Assembly (NCBI RefSeq): GCF_017830045.1
Contig: NZ_JAEDXU010000002.1
Location: 434,001-498,000, forward strand
DNA: 64,000 nucleotides
Source: Enterococcus larvae
Lineage (GTDB): Bacteria > Bacillota > Bacilli > Lactobacillales > Enterococcaceae
Direction of reading: 5' to 3'
Shown here: one piece after another, positions 34,881 through 43,851 of the stretch
How the letters are laid out: the number at the start of each line of letters is the position of its first letter
How positions within the stretch are numbered: position 1 is the stretch's first letter
Position numbers and translations under genes: made by a program
Notes under the pieces: model-generated
What the model was told of the DNA's origin: nothing
The model's input: the letters and a program-made list of their open reading frames with translations, nothing else
The model's database searches: none

Positions 34881-34956
34881 TTTTATTCTCACATCCCTCA
34901 CTATTTTTTTAACACTAAGAATGATGCATCATTTCTGCTTTTAATAAAATGTATTA

Positions 34957-34978
34957 TTTTACTAAAATTTTACTAATA
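34957..34978. promoter_or_regulatory. Tandem candidate operators ahead of the heparinase-like/GH35 operon
   Basis: TTTTACTAAAA (34957-34967, perfect palindrome) is followed directly by TTTTACTAATA (34968-34978, one mismatch). The two copies have an 11-bp period. A weak minus-strand promoter (TTAGTA, 17 nt, TACATT) overlaps them, so binding would block transcription. Confidence 0.5.
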
Positions 34979-35022
34979 GAATACCAGATGTCTGTTCTTT
35001 TTCCAACTATATTTTTCGATTT

Positions 35023-35057
35023 AGGCAGTTTTTTTCTCAAAAATAAAAAAACTGCCT
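35023..35057. terminator. Hairpin after lysA
   Basis: AGGCAGTTTTTTT and AAAAAAACTGCCT form a 13-bp stem with a 9-nt loop, about 70 nt past the lysA stop. The T-run is inside the stem, so terminator function is likely but not certain. Confidence 0.55.
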
Positions 35058-35123
35058 GATTTCTCTCCATTCAGCAACCGCCAAATGGATAAAATCAAAC
35101 AGCTTTTATTTCAATCCACCAAT

Positions 35124-36425
35124 CTATTCACAGTCAAGTGAAATTAGATCATCGTATGTTTCCCTTCTTATAACTAGCTTGTCTTCGCCATTTTCGACAA
35201 ATACAACAGCCGGTCTAGGGTTTCGGTTATAGTTACTAGCCATTGAATAGCCATAAGCTCCTGTACTAGTCATGGCAAACAAATCTCCTGAGACCATTTC
35301 AGGCAACTTGATATCTTTGATCAGAATATCGCCTGATTCACAGTATTTCCCTACTACTGCAACGTTTTCCATATTTCGGTCACTGATCCTATTTGCCAGC
35401 AGACCTGTATACTCCGCGCTATACAAAGCGGGACGAATATTATCTCCCATACCGCCATCAACAGAAACATAGTGGCGAACCTCAGGAATCTCTTTTTGTG
35501 AACCAACAGTGTAGAGGGTCGTCCCTGCTTCTGCTACGATACTGCGCCCCGGCTCTATCCAAAGCTCAGGCAGCGGATAATCCTGCAAGCTGCACTGCCC
35601 CTTCACTGCCTCAACGATTGCCTGTACAAATTTTTCCGGTTCAAGAGGTGTATCGTTTTCGGTATATTGAATACCAAAACCGCCCCCCATATTTAGGACT
35701 TCTGCAGTATAACCATAATCTGCCTTCCATTCTTCCAAAATAGCCACCATTCGCTCAACAGCGACAAGAAAACCCTCGGAAGAAAAAATCTGAGACCCGA
35801 TATGGCAATGAATCCCTTTTAATGTCAAACCTTTAGCAGCTACTACTTTCTGCATTGCTTTTGTTGCCTGACCGCTATTCACATCGAAGCCAAACTTAGA
35901 ATCCACCTGACCTGTCAAAATATAATCATGTGTTTCAGCATCTACCCCAGGTGTTACCCGAAGCATGACATCTTGTGTCACACCTTTTGCAGTAGTCAAC
36001 TCTTCTAATAGCTCCAGCTCATAAAAATTATCAACAATAATCATACCTATTTGGCTATCTAACGCCAACTCAAGCTCTGATTTTAGTTTATTGTTTCCAT
36101 GAAATTCAATATTTGCCGGTGTCATGCCGCCTTTCAATGCTGTATATAATTCTCCACCCGATACAACATCACAGCCAAGACTTTCCTCTTCCAGCAGTTT
36201 GTACATCGCCAAACAGCCAAAGGCTTTACTGGCATACACTACCTTATTCTTGATCCCCAGTTCATCAAGTGTCCGCTTGAATCCTCTGGCTTTTTCCCGA
36301 ATGTGTGCGACATCATAAATAAACAGCGGTGTTCCATACTTTTCAGCAAGTTCTGTTGTATCACAACCACCAATGACAAGATGGTCTTTTTCATTGAATT
36401 CTGCTGTACCAAATAATAACGACAT
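35124..36425 (-). CDS. lysA: Diaminopimelate decarboxylase LysA
   Basis: LysA decarboxylates meso-diaminopimelate to L-lysine, the last step of lysine synthesis. The 433-residue PLP enzyme has the alanine-racemase-like barrel with the PLP lysine in VVYASKAFG, a CHIGSQI motif, the glycine-rich GGGFGIQY and the C-terminal catalytic CESGD. It stands alone, without other lysine-pathway genes in the window. AAGGTGA precedes the ATG. The upstream gap may hold regulated leader structure. Confidence 0.95.
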   Translation of the reverse strand: MSLLFGTAEFNEKDHLVIGGCDTTELAEKYGTPLFIYDVAHIREKARGFKRTLDELGIKNKVVYASKAFGCLAMYKLLEEESLGCDVVSGGELYTALKGGMTPANIEFHGNNKLKSELELALDSQIGMIIVDNFYELELLEELTTAKGVTQDVMLRVTPGVDAETHDYILTGQVDSKFGFDVNSGQATKAMQKVVAAKGLTLKGIHCHIGSQIFSSEGFLVAVERMVAILEEWKADYGYTAEVLNMGGGFGIQYTENDTPLEPEKFVQAIVEAVKGQCSLQDYPLPELWIEPGRSIVAEAGTTLYTVGSQKEIPEVRHYVSVDGGMGDNIRPALYSAEYTGLLANRISDRNMENVAVVGKYCESGDILIKDIKLPEMVSGDLFAMTSTGAYGYSMASNYNRNPRPAVVFVENGEDKLVIRRETYDDLISLDCE

Positions 36426-36725
36426 TTTTTCACCTTCTTCATTTTAGTTATCAATGATGATAACACAAAAATGAAAAAGTTCCTATCTGTTTTTTCATTT
36501 GAATTTAAGTGATTTTTTTGAAAAAACCAGTGATTTTCCTGTTTATTTAAGTAAGTGGATAAAGAATTAGACATTGATTATTTGATATAGTTTCCGTAAT
36601 AGAACGAACGACACCGCCATTATATAATTGACGAAGAAGCAATCATCAGAAAATCTGCTCCTACTCTGTCACCTCATCGTTGTAAACTTAACTGATTCCT
36701 GCTAAATAACAAATTATCTCTTTTA
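36426..36725 (-). promoter_or_regulatory. lysA upstream region with leader-like hairpins
   Basis: This 300-nt gap holds no gene. On the minus strand it contains a TATAAT (near 36619-36624) followed by possible leader sequence. About 60 nt before lysA an AT-rich hairpin lies at about 36470-36500 (AAATGAAAAA / TTTTTCATTT), and nearer the gene is an extended -10-like TGTTATCAT. Upstream of these is a small stem with an AGAGTAG bulge. None fits the lysine riboswitch or T-box consensus well enough to name. Confidence 0.3.
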
Positions 36726-39335
36726 TTACTCAAATTTCGATTCTTGAGCGATAGTCAGAATGGCTGCCGGTATTCTGTAAGGTGAGCAAGACACATAATC
36801 AATTGGCAGTTTTCTTAGGAAACGAATAGACTGAGGATCTCCTCCAACCTCTCCACAAACACCAATTTTACTGCCCTTTGAGGTTTTATGAATATTCGCA
36901 ACGGCCATTTCGATCAACTGTCCCACACCTTCCTCATCAAGGTGTTGGAACGGATCGGCTTTCAACAGATCTTGTTCAATGTATTCTCCTAAAAATTTTC
37001 CTGAGTCATCCCTCGAGAAACCAAAAGTAAGCTGCGTCAAATCATTCGTTCCAAAGCTGAAGAAATCCGCATACTCTGCAATACCATCCGCAATGAGGCA
37101 AGCTCTTGGTGTTTCGATCATCGTTCCTATTTTATATTCAAGCGCCTCACTGTTTAATACCTCTTGGATCACTTGATCCAAATGCTCTCTCAGAAGAGCC
37201 ATTTCTTCTTTCGTACTGATCAACGGAATCATAATTTCCGGGATAGTTGTAAAGTCCTGTTCACGATTTACTGCCAATGCAGTCTCAACGATTGCTTTTA
37301 CTTGCATCTCATAAATTTCCGGAAGGCTCACAGCAAGTCGACAGCCTCGATGCCCCAACATCGGATTTTGTTCCTCCAGCTCGTCCATTCTCTTGCGTAT
37401 CTGTGCCGGCATTCTTCCGGTTGCTGCTGCCAGCTCCTCGATCTCTTTGCCTGTTCTTGGAAGAAACTCATGGAGAGGAGGATCTAATAGTCGGACTGTA
37501 CAGGGACGTCCTTCCATCAGCTGAAAAATTTCTTTGAAGTCCTGCTTTTGATAAGTCTTCAATTTTTCCAATGGTTCTTTCAACCCTCTTTTGTCTTTAG
37601 CAAGAATCATTTTTCTCATTTCACTGATTCGTTCTTCACCAAAAAACATATGCTCTGTTCTTGCCAGACCAATGCCATCTGCGCCAAGGTTCAAAGCCGT
37701 TTTAATATCCTCCGGTGTTTCTGCATTAGCAAAGACCTTCAACTCATTGATTTCTTTTCCCCAGCCTAAAACCTCCTGCAGAAGCTCCTGTTCGTTGCCT
37801 TCTCGCTTTGAAATCGTTCCTCGATATAGCTGACCTGTTGTTCCATCAACAGACAAAATATCTCCAGCTTTGAAGACATGCTCCCCACAGATAATCTGTT
37901 CCAAAAACTCATCTACCTGTAATGTTTCACATCCAGCAACACAGCAAACACCCATTCCTCGAGCAACAACAGCAGCATGTGACGTCATTCCACCTCGTGA
38001 GGTCACGATTCCTTCACTCACAACCATTCCTTCAATGTCTTCTGGAGAGGTTTCCTGCCGAACCAAAATCACTTTTTCCCCCCTCAATGTGGCGGCCTTT
38101 GCGCTTTCGGCAGTGAAATAGATTGCACCACTGGCCGCTCCCGGACTTGCCGGAAGACCTTTCGCTATTGATACAGCCGCTGCTAGTTCTGCTGGATCAA
38201 ATACAGGGTGAAGCAGCTGTGTGACCATCGACGGAGTAATACGCTGCAGCGCCTCTTTACGTGACAGGATTCCTTCTGCTACCATGTCAATACAGATTTT
38301 AAATGACGCTTTAGCCGTCCGTTTACCGTTTCTAGTTTGTAGGATATACAGCCTTTGATCTTCAATTGTGAATTCAATATCCTGCATATCCTTATAATGA
38401 GCTTCTAAACTTGAACTGATTCTTTCAAACTCTTGATACACCTCTGGCATGGATTGCTTTAGTCCGGCAATCGGCTGTGGCGTACGAATCCCTGCTACAA
38501 CATCCTCTCCTTGGGCATTCAGCAGAAATTCTCCAAAGATTCCCTTCTCACCGGTTGACGGATTTCTCGTGAAAGCTACTCCCGTCCCGCTTTCAAAACC
38601 AGCATTGCCAAAGACCATCTCTTGAATATTTACAGCTGTGCCTAAGTCATCAGGAATTTGATGCAATCTGCGATAGGTCACTGCTCGTTTATTATTCCAA
38701 GAACGAAAAACAGCTTCTACAGCTTGAAATAGCTGTTCCACAGGATTTTGAGGAAATGGACGGTGCAACACCTCCTGATAGATTCCTTTATAGACATCCA
38801 CCAGATAGTGCCAATCCTCCTCCTTCATTTCTGTATCTTCCTGATAGTTTCTTTTATTTTTATAGAAGGTCAATTGGTCTTCAAATCGACTTTTATCAAT
38901 TCCGCAAACAACATCACCAAACATCTGCAGCAGACGACGATAGCAATCATAGGCAAAGCGTCCATTCGCTGTTTTATCAGCCAAGGCTTTGACTGTTTCA
39001 TCATTCAAGCCCAAATTCAGGATTGTATCCATCATTCCAGGCATAGAAAATTTAGAACCGCTACGTACAGATACAAGAAGCGGCTGACTTGTACTGCCAA
39101 ATCCCTTATTTGTTTTTTTCTCTAAAGCTTTGATATGATTCTGTATGTCATTTTTCAACTCCTCCTGCAAGCTGTCCTTTCCAGCCAAATAGTCTATACA
39201 AGCTTCTGTTGTTAAGGTAAACCCATTTGGTACAGGTAAACCTAAAGCAGTCATTTCTGCCAGATTGGCCCCTTTTCCTCCTAACAATGCAGTTTGTTCC
39301 TTTGACCCCTGTGAAAACTCATAAACAAAATTCAT
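36726..39335 (-). CDS. ppdK: Pyruvate, phosphate dikinase
   Basis: PPDK interconverts pyruvate, ATP and phosphate with PEP, AMP and pyrophosphate, allowing PEP formation from pyruvate. The 869-residue protein has the N-terminal nucleotide-binding domain (LLGGKGANLAEMT), the central phospho-histidine H453 next to the regulatory T451 in GGMTSHAAV, and the C-terminal PEP barrel ending GVCGEVGGDP. The start follows GGAGGG. It is transcribed divergently from the CcpN-like gene and its own regulatory protein gene, with a perfect consensus promoter overlaid by operator-like boxes. Confidence 0.97.
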   Translation of the reverse strand: MNFVYEFSQGSKEQTALLGGKGANLAEMTALGLPVPNGFTLTTEACIDYLAGKDSLQEELKNDIQNHIKALEKKTNKGFGSTSQPLLVSVRSGSKFSMPGMMDTILNLGLNDETVKALADKTANGRFAYDCYRRLLQMFGDVVCGIDKSRFEDQLTFYKNKRNYQEDTEMKEEDWHYLVDVYKGIYQEVLHRPFPQNPVEQLFQAVEAVFRSWNNKRAVTYRRLHQIPDDLGTAVNIQEMVFGNAGFESGTGVAFTRNPSTGEKGIFGEFLLNAQGEDVVAGIRTPQPIAGLKQSMPEVYQEFERISSSLEAHYKDMQDIEFTIEDQRLYILQTRNGKRTAKASFKICIDMVAEGILSRKEALQRITPSMVTQLLHPVFDPAELAAAVSIAKGLPASPGAASGAIYFTAESAKAATLRGEKVILVRQETSPEDIEGMVVSEGIVTSRGGMTSHAAVVARGMGVCCVAGCETLQVDEFLEQIICGEHVFKAGDILSVDGTTGQLYRGTISKREGNEQELLQEVLGWGKEINELKVFANAETPEDIKTALNLGADGIGLARTEHMFFGEERISEMRKMILAKDKRGLKEPLEKLKTYQKQDFKEIFQLMEGRPCTVRLLDPPLHEFLPRTGKEIEELAAATGRMPAQIRKRMDELEEQNPMLGHRGCRLAVSLPEIYEMQVKAIVETALAVNREQDFTTIPEIMIPLISTKEEMALLREHLDQVIQEVLNSEALEYKIGTMIETPRACLIADGIAEYADFFSFGTNDLTQLTFGFSRDDSGKFLGEYIEQDLLKADPFQHLDEEGVGQLIEMAVANIHKTSKGSKIGVCGEVGGDPQSIRFLRKLPIDYVSCSPYRIPAAILTIAQESKFE

Positions 39336-39377
39336 ACTTACCCTCCTGAATAGTGTAACACATTTATTTTCAATCGC

Positions 39378-39406
39378 ATTATATAGTGTATCACATTTGA
39401 TGTCAA
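39378..39406 (-). promoter_or_regulatory. Consensus promoter of ppdK
   Basis: On the minus strand a perfect TTGACA (39401-39406) and a perfect TATAAT (39378-39383) are separated by 17 nt. A CcpN-type box lies inside the spacer, so the promoter should be strong when derepressed. Confidence 0.85.
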
Positions 39407-39433
39407 CCTATTTATGATACATTTTATTTATAC

Positions 39434-39462
39434 TTGCTTTTATATATGACCCTATATATAAT
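39434..39462 (+). promoter_or_regulatory. Promoter of the ccpN-like gene
   Basis: TTGCTT (39434-39439) and TATAAT (39457-39462) are separated by 17 nt. The best CcpN box sits at the predicted start of transcription, suggesting autoregulation. Confidence 0.65.
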
Positions 39463-39498
39463 ATATAGTATGTCACATTAAGAGAGTAGGTTATACGA

Positions 39499-40134
39499 AT
39501 GAACTTAACTTCCAGACAGCTGGAAATCATTAAAATAGTGAAGGATAATGAGCCCATCAGCGGTGAATCCATCGCAAAAACATTGGGTCTTAGTAGAGCA
39601 ACCCTTCGTAGTGATCTGGCCATTCTGACAATGACTGGTCTACTCGATGCACGGCCCAAAGTCGGTTATTTTTATACCGGTCAAACAGTTGAGCCGTTGC
39701 TTTACGAAAAGCTGTACAGGAAAAAAGTGAAGGATATCATGATTCCTCCACTCTTGATTCCTCAGTCAACGACTATCTATGACGCAGTGACCAATTTATT
39801 TATGTATGATGTTGGTTCTCTGTATGTAAAGGACGAACAGGAGAACCTGATTGGGCTTCTGTCCAGAAAGGATCTTTTACGGGCTGCTATCAGCAATCCT
39901 CATACTGAGAAAACTCCTGTGGCAGTAATCATGTCGAGAATGCCGAACATCACAACCGTCACTGGAGAACATACTATATTAGAAGCCGGCGATTTGCTGC
40001 TTCAGCATAGCGTAGATACCCTACCTGTAGTTAGCGAGCAGGAACCAACTAAAGTGATTGGTAAGCTTACAAAAACAAAATTGATGGAATACTTTATCCT
40101 AGCTGGTAAAGATATAGAAAATGAAAATTATTAG
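39499..40134 (+). CDS. ccpN: CcpN-like transcriptional repressor with CBS domains
   Basis: The 211-residue protein has an N-terminal winged helix (LTSRQLEIIKIVKDNEPISG, GLSRATLRSDLAILTM) followed by two CBS domains (VKDIMIPPLLIP; VAVIMSRMPNITT) that bind nucleotides. This is the CcpN/YqzB family, which represses gluconeogenic genes on glycolytic substrates in B. subtilis. Here the neighbours are ppdK, the PPDK regulatory protein and fbp, and CcpN-type boxes occupy the shared promoter region. It is in an operon with the next gene, 9 nt away. Confidence 0.88.
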   Translation: MNLTSRQLEIIKIVKDNEPISGESIAKTLGLSRATLRSDLAILTMTGLLDARPKVGYFYTGQTVEPLLYEKLYRKKVKDIMIPPLLIPQSTTIYDAVTNLFMYDVGSLYVKDEQENLIGLLSRKDLLRAAISNPHTEKTPVAVIMSRMPNITTVTGEHTILEAGDLLLQHSVDTLPVVSEQEPTKVIGKLTKTKLMEYFILAGKDIENENY

Positions 40135-40143
40135 GAGTGTTTG

Positions 40144-40959
40144 ATGAACATGAAGAAAAATAACGTAAAAATCTATTTAATTTCTGACTCTGTGGGAGAA
40201 ACTGCTCAGAAAATCATTTCTGCTGTTTCTGCGCAATATCCTGAAATCGATATGAGAGATATCCAACGCTTCCCATTCATTACAGATGAGGACTTGCTTC
40301 AACCGATCCTGAAGGATGCCCTACATGATAAAGCGATCGTTGTCACTACTTTAGTAAACAAGCAGCTAGTCACTTTAGTTCGAGATTTTGCAGCAAGAAC
40401 CGGACTGCAATTTGTTGATTACATGAGTCCTTTGAGCGAAATCATTGAGTCTACCTTTGGTATTGCTCCACTACAGGAGCCCGGAGCCTTGCATAAATTG
40501 AATGAGCAGTATTTTAATCGTGTTGCTGCCATTGAATTTGCGGTTCGCTATGATGACGGGAAAGACCCGAAAGGCTTTTTAGAAGCTGACTATGTCCTGC
40601 TTGGTGTATCAAGAACATCAAAGACACCTTTAAGCATGTATATGGCAAATAGAAATCATAAAGTAGCGAACCTGCCGCTGATTCCCGAAGTTCCTCTGCC
40701 AAAAGAATTGGATCAAATCGACCCAAGTAAAATCATCGGTCTAACTACTTCTATGGAAAGCCTGAGAGATATTCGAAAATCTCGCCTGCATTCATTGGGG
40801 CTAAAAGAGGATTCTGCCTACACAAACTGCGATAGAATCAAGGAAGAGCTGGCTTATGCTGCTCAAGTCTTTGATAAATATCACTCCTTTGTTATTGATG
40901 TCGAGAAAAAGTCAATTGAAGAAACCTCTTCAATCATTGAAAACTTAGATGAAAGATAG
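40144..40959 (+). CDS. PPDK regulatory protein (bifunctional kinase/pyrophosphorylase, YqfL/DUF299 family)
   Basis: The 271-residue protein inactivates PPDK by ADP-dependent phosphorylation of the active-site threonine and reactivates it with phosphate. The P-loop-like GVSRTSKTP (154-162) and the N-terminal LISDSVGETA motif are present. In this window its target would be T451 of the divergent ppdK product. The ATG at 40144 follows TAGGAGTG; the TTG at 40141 is less likely. It is cotranscribed with the CcpN-like repressor, as ccpN-yqfL in Bacillus. Confidence 0.92.
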   Translation: MNMKKNNVKIYLISDSVGETAQKIISAVSAQYPEIDMRDIQRFPFITDEDLLQPILKDALHDKAIVVTTLVNKQLVTLVRDFAARTGLQFVDYMSPLSEIIESTFGIAPLQEPGALHKLNEQYFNRVAAIEFAVRYDDGKDPKGFLEADYVLLGVSRTSKTPLSMYMANRNHKVANLPLIPEVPLPKELDQIDPSKIIGLTTSMESLRDIRKSRLHSLGLKEDSAYTNCDRIKEELAYAAQVFDKYHSFVIDVEKKSIEETSSIIENLDER

Positions 40960-41036
40960 CAATATGTGCGCTTAGCAAGCTCATTTAGCTTTTGACTTGA
41001 TTGTCAAAGAGAGCTGGTCCTCATGAAGCGAGATAC

Positions 41037-41129
41037 AAAAAACGGTGACCTCTTCCTCCATGTTGCTTTCAGATTACAAAAAATAGTCTGGTGCAGTGTG
41101 AATGGTCCGTTATCAGGACACCGTTTTTT
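41037..41129 (+). terminator. Terminator-type hairpin between the PPDK regulatory gene and fbp
   Basis: AAAAAACGGTG (41037-41047) pairs with CACCGTTTTTT (41119-41129), extended by three pairs past one mismatch, enclosing about 65 nt. It ends the ccpN operon or forms a conditional terminator in an fbp leader. A second small stem (TTTGAC/GTCAAA) lies just after the regulatory gene. No convincing promoter was found between the hairpin and fbp. Confidence 0.6.
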
Positions 41130-41211
41130 CTCGCCGAAAAACATACAGTCAAAGCAAAACTGGTCGATCCTAGAAGTCCTATTCTTTGATCTCCCGCAAG
41201 GAGGAAAATAG

Positions 41212-43110
41212 ATGCAACAGCCTAAAAATGAATTGATTGCTGAAATTGTCAATCTTGAAGCCATTTTGAATCTCCCTAAAGGAACAGAGCATTTTGTCAG
41301 TGATTTACATGGTGAATTTGACGCCTTTGATCATATATTGAGAAACGGATCTGGAAGCATTAGAGAAAAGGTTCGTTCCATATTTGGAAAGGTTCTTTCT
41401 GAAGAAGATATTGATTCTCTGTGTTTCCTGATCTATTATCCAACTGAAAAAATCGGACTATTGAAACAAGAACAGCAGCTGACCTTCTCTTTTTGGTATC
41501 GAACCATACATCAGCTGATTACATTAGTCAGATTTTGTTCCTGCAAATATACTCGCTCCAAGGTTCGGAAAGCATTACCTGAAAAATATGCATATATTTT
41601 AGAAGAGCTGATCTATCCTTACGACGAAGAAGCAGATAAGCAGGATTATTATGAACGAATCATTGAAAAAATCATTGATTTAGAAGAGGCAGAGTTCTTT
41701 GTTTCAGCTCTCTGTTTCCTGACACAGCGCTTGATCATCGATCATCTACATGTAATTGGCGATATCTATGACCGAGGACCCCATCCAGATAAAATCATAG
41801 ATAAGCTAATCGACTATCATTCAATCGATATCCAGTTTGGAAACCATGACATTATCTGGTTGGGTGCCTTTTGCGGCTCTAAAGCCTGCTTGGCAAATGT
41901 TTTACGAATCTCTGCCAGGTACGGAAATCTTGATTTACTAGAGACTGCTTATGGTATAAATCTTGATTCTTTCAAGCAGTTTAGTCGTAAATATTATACA
42001 TACAACTTAGCCTTCCAACCAAAGAAGAATCCCTATCGTACTTTGACAAAAGAGGAAACTATGGACAGTATGCTGATTCAGCAAGCAGCTGCCGTCATCC
42101 AACAAAAGTTGGAGGGGCAAATAATTCTTAGACGACCGGACTTTAACATGACAGATCGACTGCTCCTAGATAAAATCAGTGGTAAAGCAATAACCATCAA
42201 TCAAAAGGACTATCGTTTGGTCAACGCTTGTTTTCAGACCATTGATCATAGAGACGCCTATTTATTGCTACAGGAGGAAGAAGATGTATTCAATGATCTA
42301 CTTCAGCAGTTTCAACAATCAAAACGACTAAAAAGGCATATGTCTTTTCTAATGGAAAAAGGTTCTCTGTATTTAAGCTATAACCAAAATCTGTTGATTC
42401 ATGGTTGTATTCCATTAACAGAAAATGGCGATTTTCAAGTAGTTACTTTCCGAGGAAAAAGCTATTCAGGAAAAAAATTATTAGATTACTTTGACCGGTG
42501 TATTCAGACAGCCTTTGCTAATCGATCAAGCAATATTGAAGAATTGACGGATATTATTTGGTACCTGTGGTGTGGAGAAGGCTCTTCTCTTTTTGGTAAG
42601 AAGGCAATGAAAACCTTTGAACGTTATTTTCTTGAAGACACGGAGCTTCATGTCGAAAAGAAGAATCCGTATTATCAACTACGAGAACAGGAAGCAACCT
42701 GTCAAAAGCTGCTGCATGAATTCAGCACTGATCCAGATAAAGGCTGTATCATCAATGGTCATACGCCTATCAAGGTAACGAAAGGTGAAACACCCATCAA
42801 AGCAAATGGAAAAATGCTGGTGATTGACGGCGGTTTTTCCAAGTCTTATCAACGTATAACTGGAATCGGCGGCTATACGCTCATCTATAATTCCTACGGT
42901 ATGCATCTGGCTGCTCACAAGCCCTTTACTCATAAAGCTGCTGCTATCAAGAACAGCGATGATATCATTTCCACTAGACAAATCATCGATCGGAAAGTCG
43001 ATAGAATCAAGGTTCGAGATACAACGATAGGGAAAAGGCTCAGTCACGAAGCAGACAGCCTGCAACACTTATTGATCGGACAAACAAAAAATCAGAAAAA
43101 CGAAAAGTAA
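41212..43110 (+). CDS. fbp: Fructose-1,6-bisphosphatase, class III
   Basis: Fbp dephosphorylates fructose-1,6-bisphosphate to fructose-6-phosphate in gluconeogenesis. The 632-residue protein is the Firmicute class III type with metallophosphatase motifs: FVSDLHGEFDAFDHIL, VIGDIYDRGPHPDKI, GNHDIIWLGA and INGHTPIK. The start follows AAGGAGG. It completes a gluconeogenic block with ppdK and the CcpN-like repressor, though a terminator hairpin separates it from the preceding gene. Confidence 0.96.
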   Translation: MQQPKNELIAEIVNLEAILNLPKGTEHFVSDLHGEFDAFDHILRNGSGSIREKVRSIFGKVLSEEDIDSLCFLIYYPTEKIGLLKQEQQLTFSFWYRTIHQLITLVRFCSCKYTRSKVRKALPEKYAYILEELIYPYDEEADKQDYYERIIEKIIDLEEAEFFVSALCFLTQRLIIDHLHVIGDIYDRGPHPDKIIDKLIDYHSIDIQFGNHDIIWLGAFCGSKACLANVLRISARYGNLDLLETAYGINLDSFKQFSRKYYTYNLAFQPKKNPYRTLTKEETMDSMLIQQAAAVIQQKLEGQIILRRPDFNMTDRLLLDKISGKAITINQKDYRLVNACFQTIDHRDAYLLLQEEEDVFNDLLQQFQQSKRLKRHMSFLMEKGSLYLSYNQNLLIHGCIPLTENGDFQVVTFRGKSYSGKKLLDYFDRCIQTAFANRSSNIEELTDIIWYLWCGEGSSLFGKKAMKTFERYFLEDTELHVEKKNPYYQLREQEATCQKLLHEFSTDPDKGCIINGHTPIKVTKGETPIKANGKMLVIDGGFSKSYQRITGIGGYTLIYNSYGMHLAAHKPFTHKAAAIKNSDDIISTRQIIDRKVDRIKVRDTTIGKRLSHEADSLQHLLIGQTKNQKNEK

Positions 43111-43135
43111 TTTCCTTCGTTTTTCTGATTTTTTT
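43090..43135. terminator. Bidirectional terminator between fbp and the ABC exporter
   Basis: AATCAGAAAAACGAA and TTCGTTTTTCTGATT pair over 15 bp, and a T-run follows on the plus strand. The fbp stop lies in the loop. Confidence 0.85.
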
Positions 43136-43145
43136 GTAGGTCTTG

Positions 43146-43838
43146 TTACGCCTCTGAGTCCATCACTTCTTTTTTATTGGTCTGCTTTTCAGTAAATTGA
43201 TGATTTTTAAGTTCGTAGACAGTATCACAAGCATTTGCTACATCCTGTTCATGTGTCACGATAATGATGCATTTATGTTCATCATGTGCGACCTTTTGGA
43301 AAAGCTTCACAATATCCTCAGATGTTTTTTCATCCAGATTCCCAGTGGGCTCATCTGCTACGATCAATTCATGATCACAGCAGAGTGCACGGACGATTGC
43401 CACCCGCTGCTGCTGTCCACCGGAAAGCTGTGTCACACTCTTTTTCGCCAGCACCTCATCGATTCCCACTGTAGCCAACTGTTCCAACGCATAGGCTTTC
43501 TTATCTTCCTTTTTCAAGCCTGATATTGCCATTGCAGTCAACACATTATCTAATGCTGACATATACGGCAACAGATTGTACGCCTGAAAGATGATTGACA
43601 CATCATTTCTACGATAATTTCTTAAACCAATATTTTTTAGCGATTCACCATTATATTGAATCGTTCCTGCCTTAGGCACGTCCAAACCGGATATCAATGA
43701 AAGAAACGTCGTTTTCCCAGAGCCGCTGGCACCAAGAATTGCGTACATTTTTCCTTTATGAAACTCCAAATCTATATCCTTATATAAATAATCCTGCTCG
43801 TTGGTATACCAGTAGCCAACATTCTTTGTTTCAAGCAT
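43146..43838 (-). CDS. ABC transporter ATP-binding protein (MacB/LolD type)
   Basis: The 230-residue ATPase has Walker A GASGSGKTT, signature LSGGQQQR and Walker B ELIVADEP. It belongs to the group that pairs with FtsX/MacB-type permeases, here the gene immediately upstream (13 nt). ATG 43838 is preceded by AGGAGGG; TTG 43844 is less likely. Such pairs export peptides or sense antibiotics or extrude lipids. No two-component system is adjacent, so the role is open. Confidence 0.9.
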   Translation of the reverse strand: MLETKNVGYWYTNEQDYLYKDIDLEFHKGKMYAILGASGSGKTTFLSLISGLDVPKAGTIQYNGESLKNIGLRNYRRNDVSIIFQAYNLLPYMSALDNVLTAMAISGLKKEDKKAYALEQLATVGIDEVLAKKSVTQLSGGQQQRVAIVRALCCDHELIVADEPTGNLDEKTSEDIVKLFQKVAHDEHKCIIIVTHEQDVANACDTVYELKNHQFTEKQTNKKEVMDSEA

Positions 43839-43851
43839 ATGCAATTCCCTC

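Larger units (their letters stand above)
39352..39477. promoter_or_regulatory. Four CcpN-type boxes in the ppdK/ccpN divergent region
   Basis: The B. subtilis CcpN box is TRTGHYATAYW. On one strand or the other this region has TGTGTTACACT (39352-39362), TGTGATACACT (39385-39395), TATGATACATT (39413-39423), each 10 of 11, and TGTGACATACT (39467-39477), 11 of 11. Boxes overlap the ppdK promoter spacer, the ppdK start of transcription side, and the ccpN transcription start. Confidence 0.65.

Noticed and set aside
36600-36690. Lysine riboswitch or T-box ahead of lysA
   Set aside because: Only scattered fragments (AGAGTA bulge, GGCGGTGTCG) resemble the consensus cores, and the element would be far too short; kept only as an unclassified leader.
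41023-41211. 62-codon frame upstream of fbp
   Set aside because: It runs through the terminator hairpin and has no convincing ribosome site or protein-like pattern.
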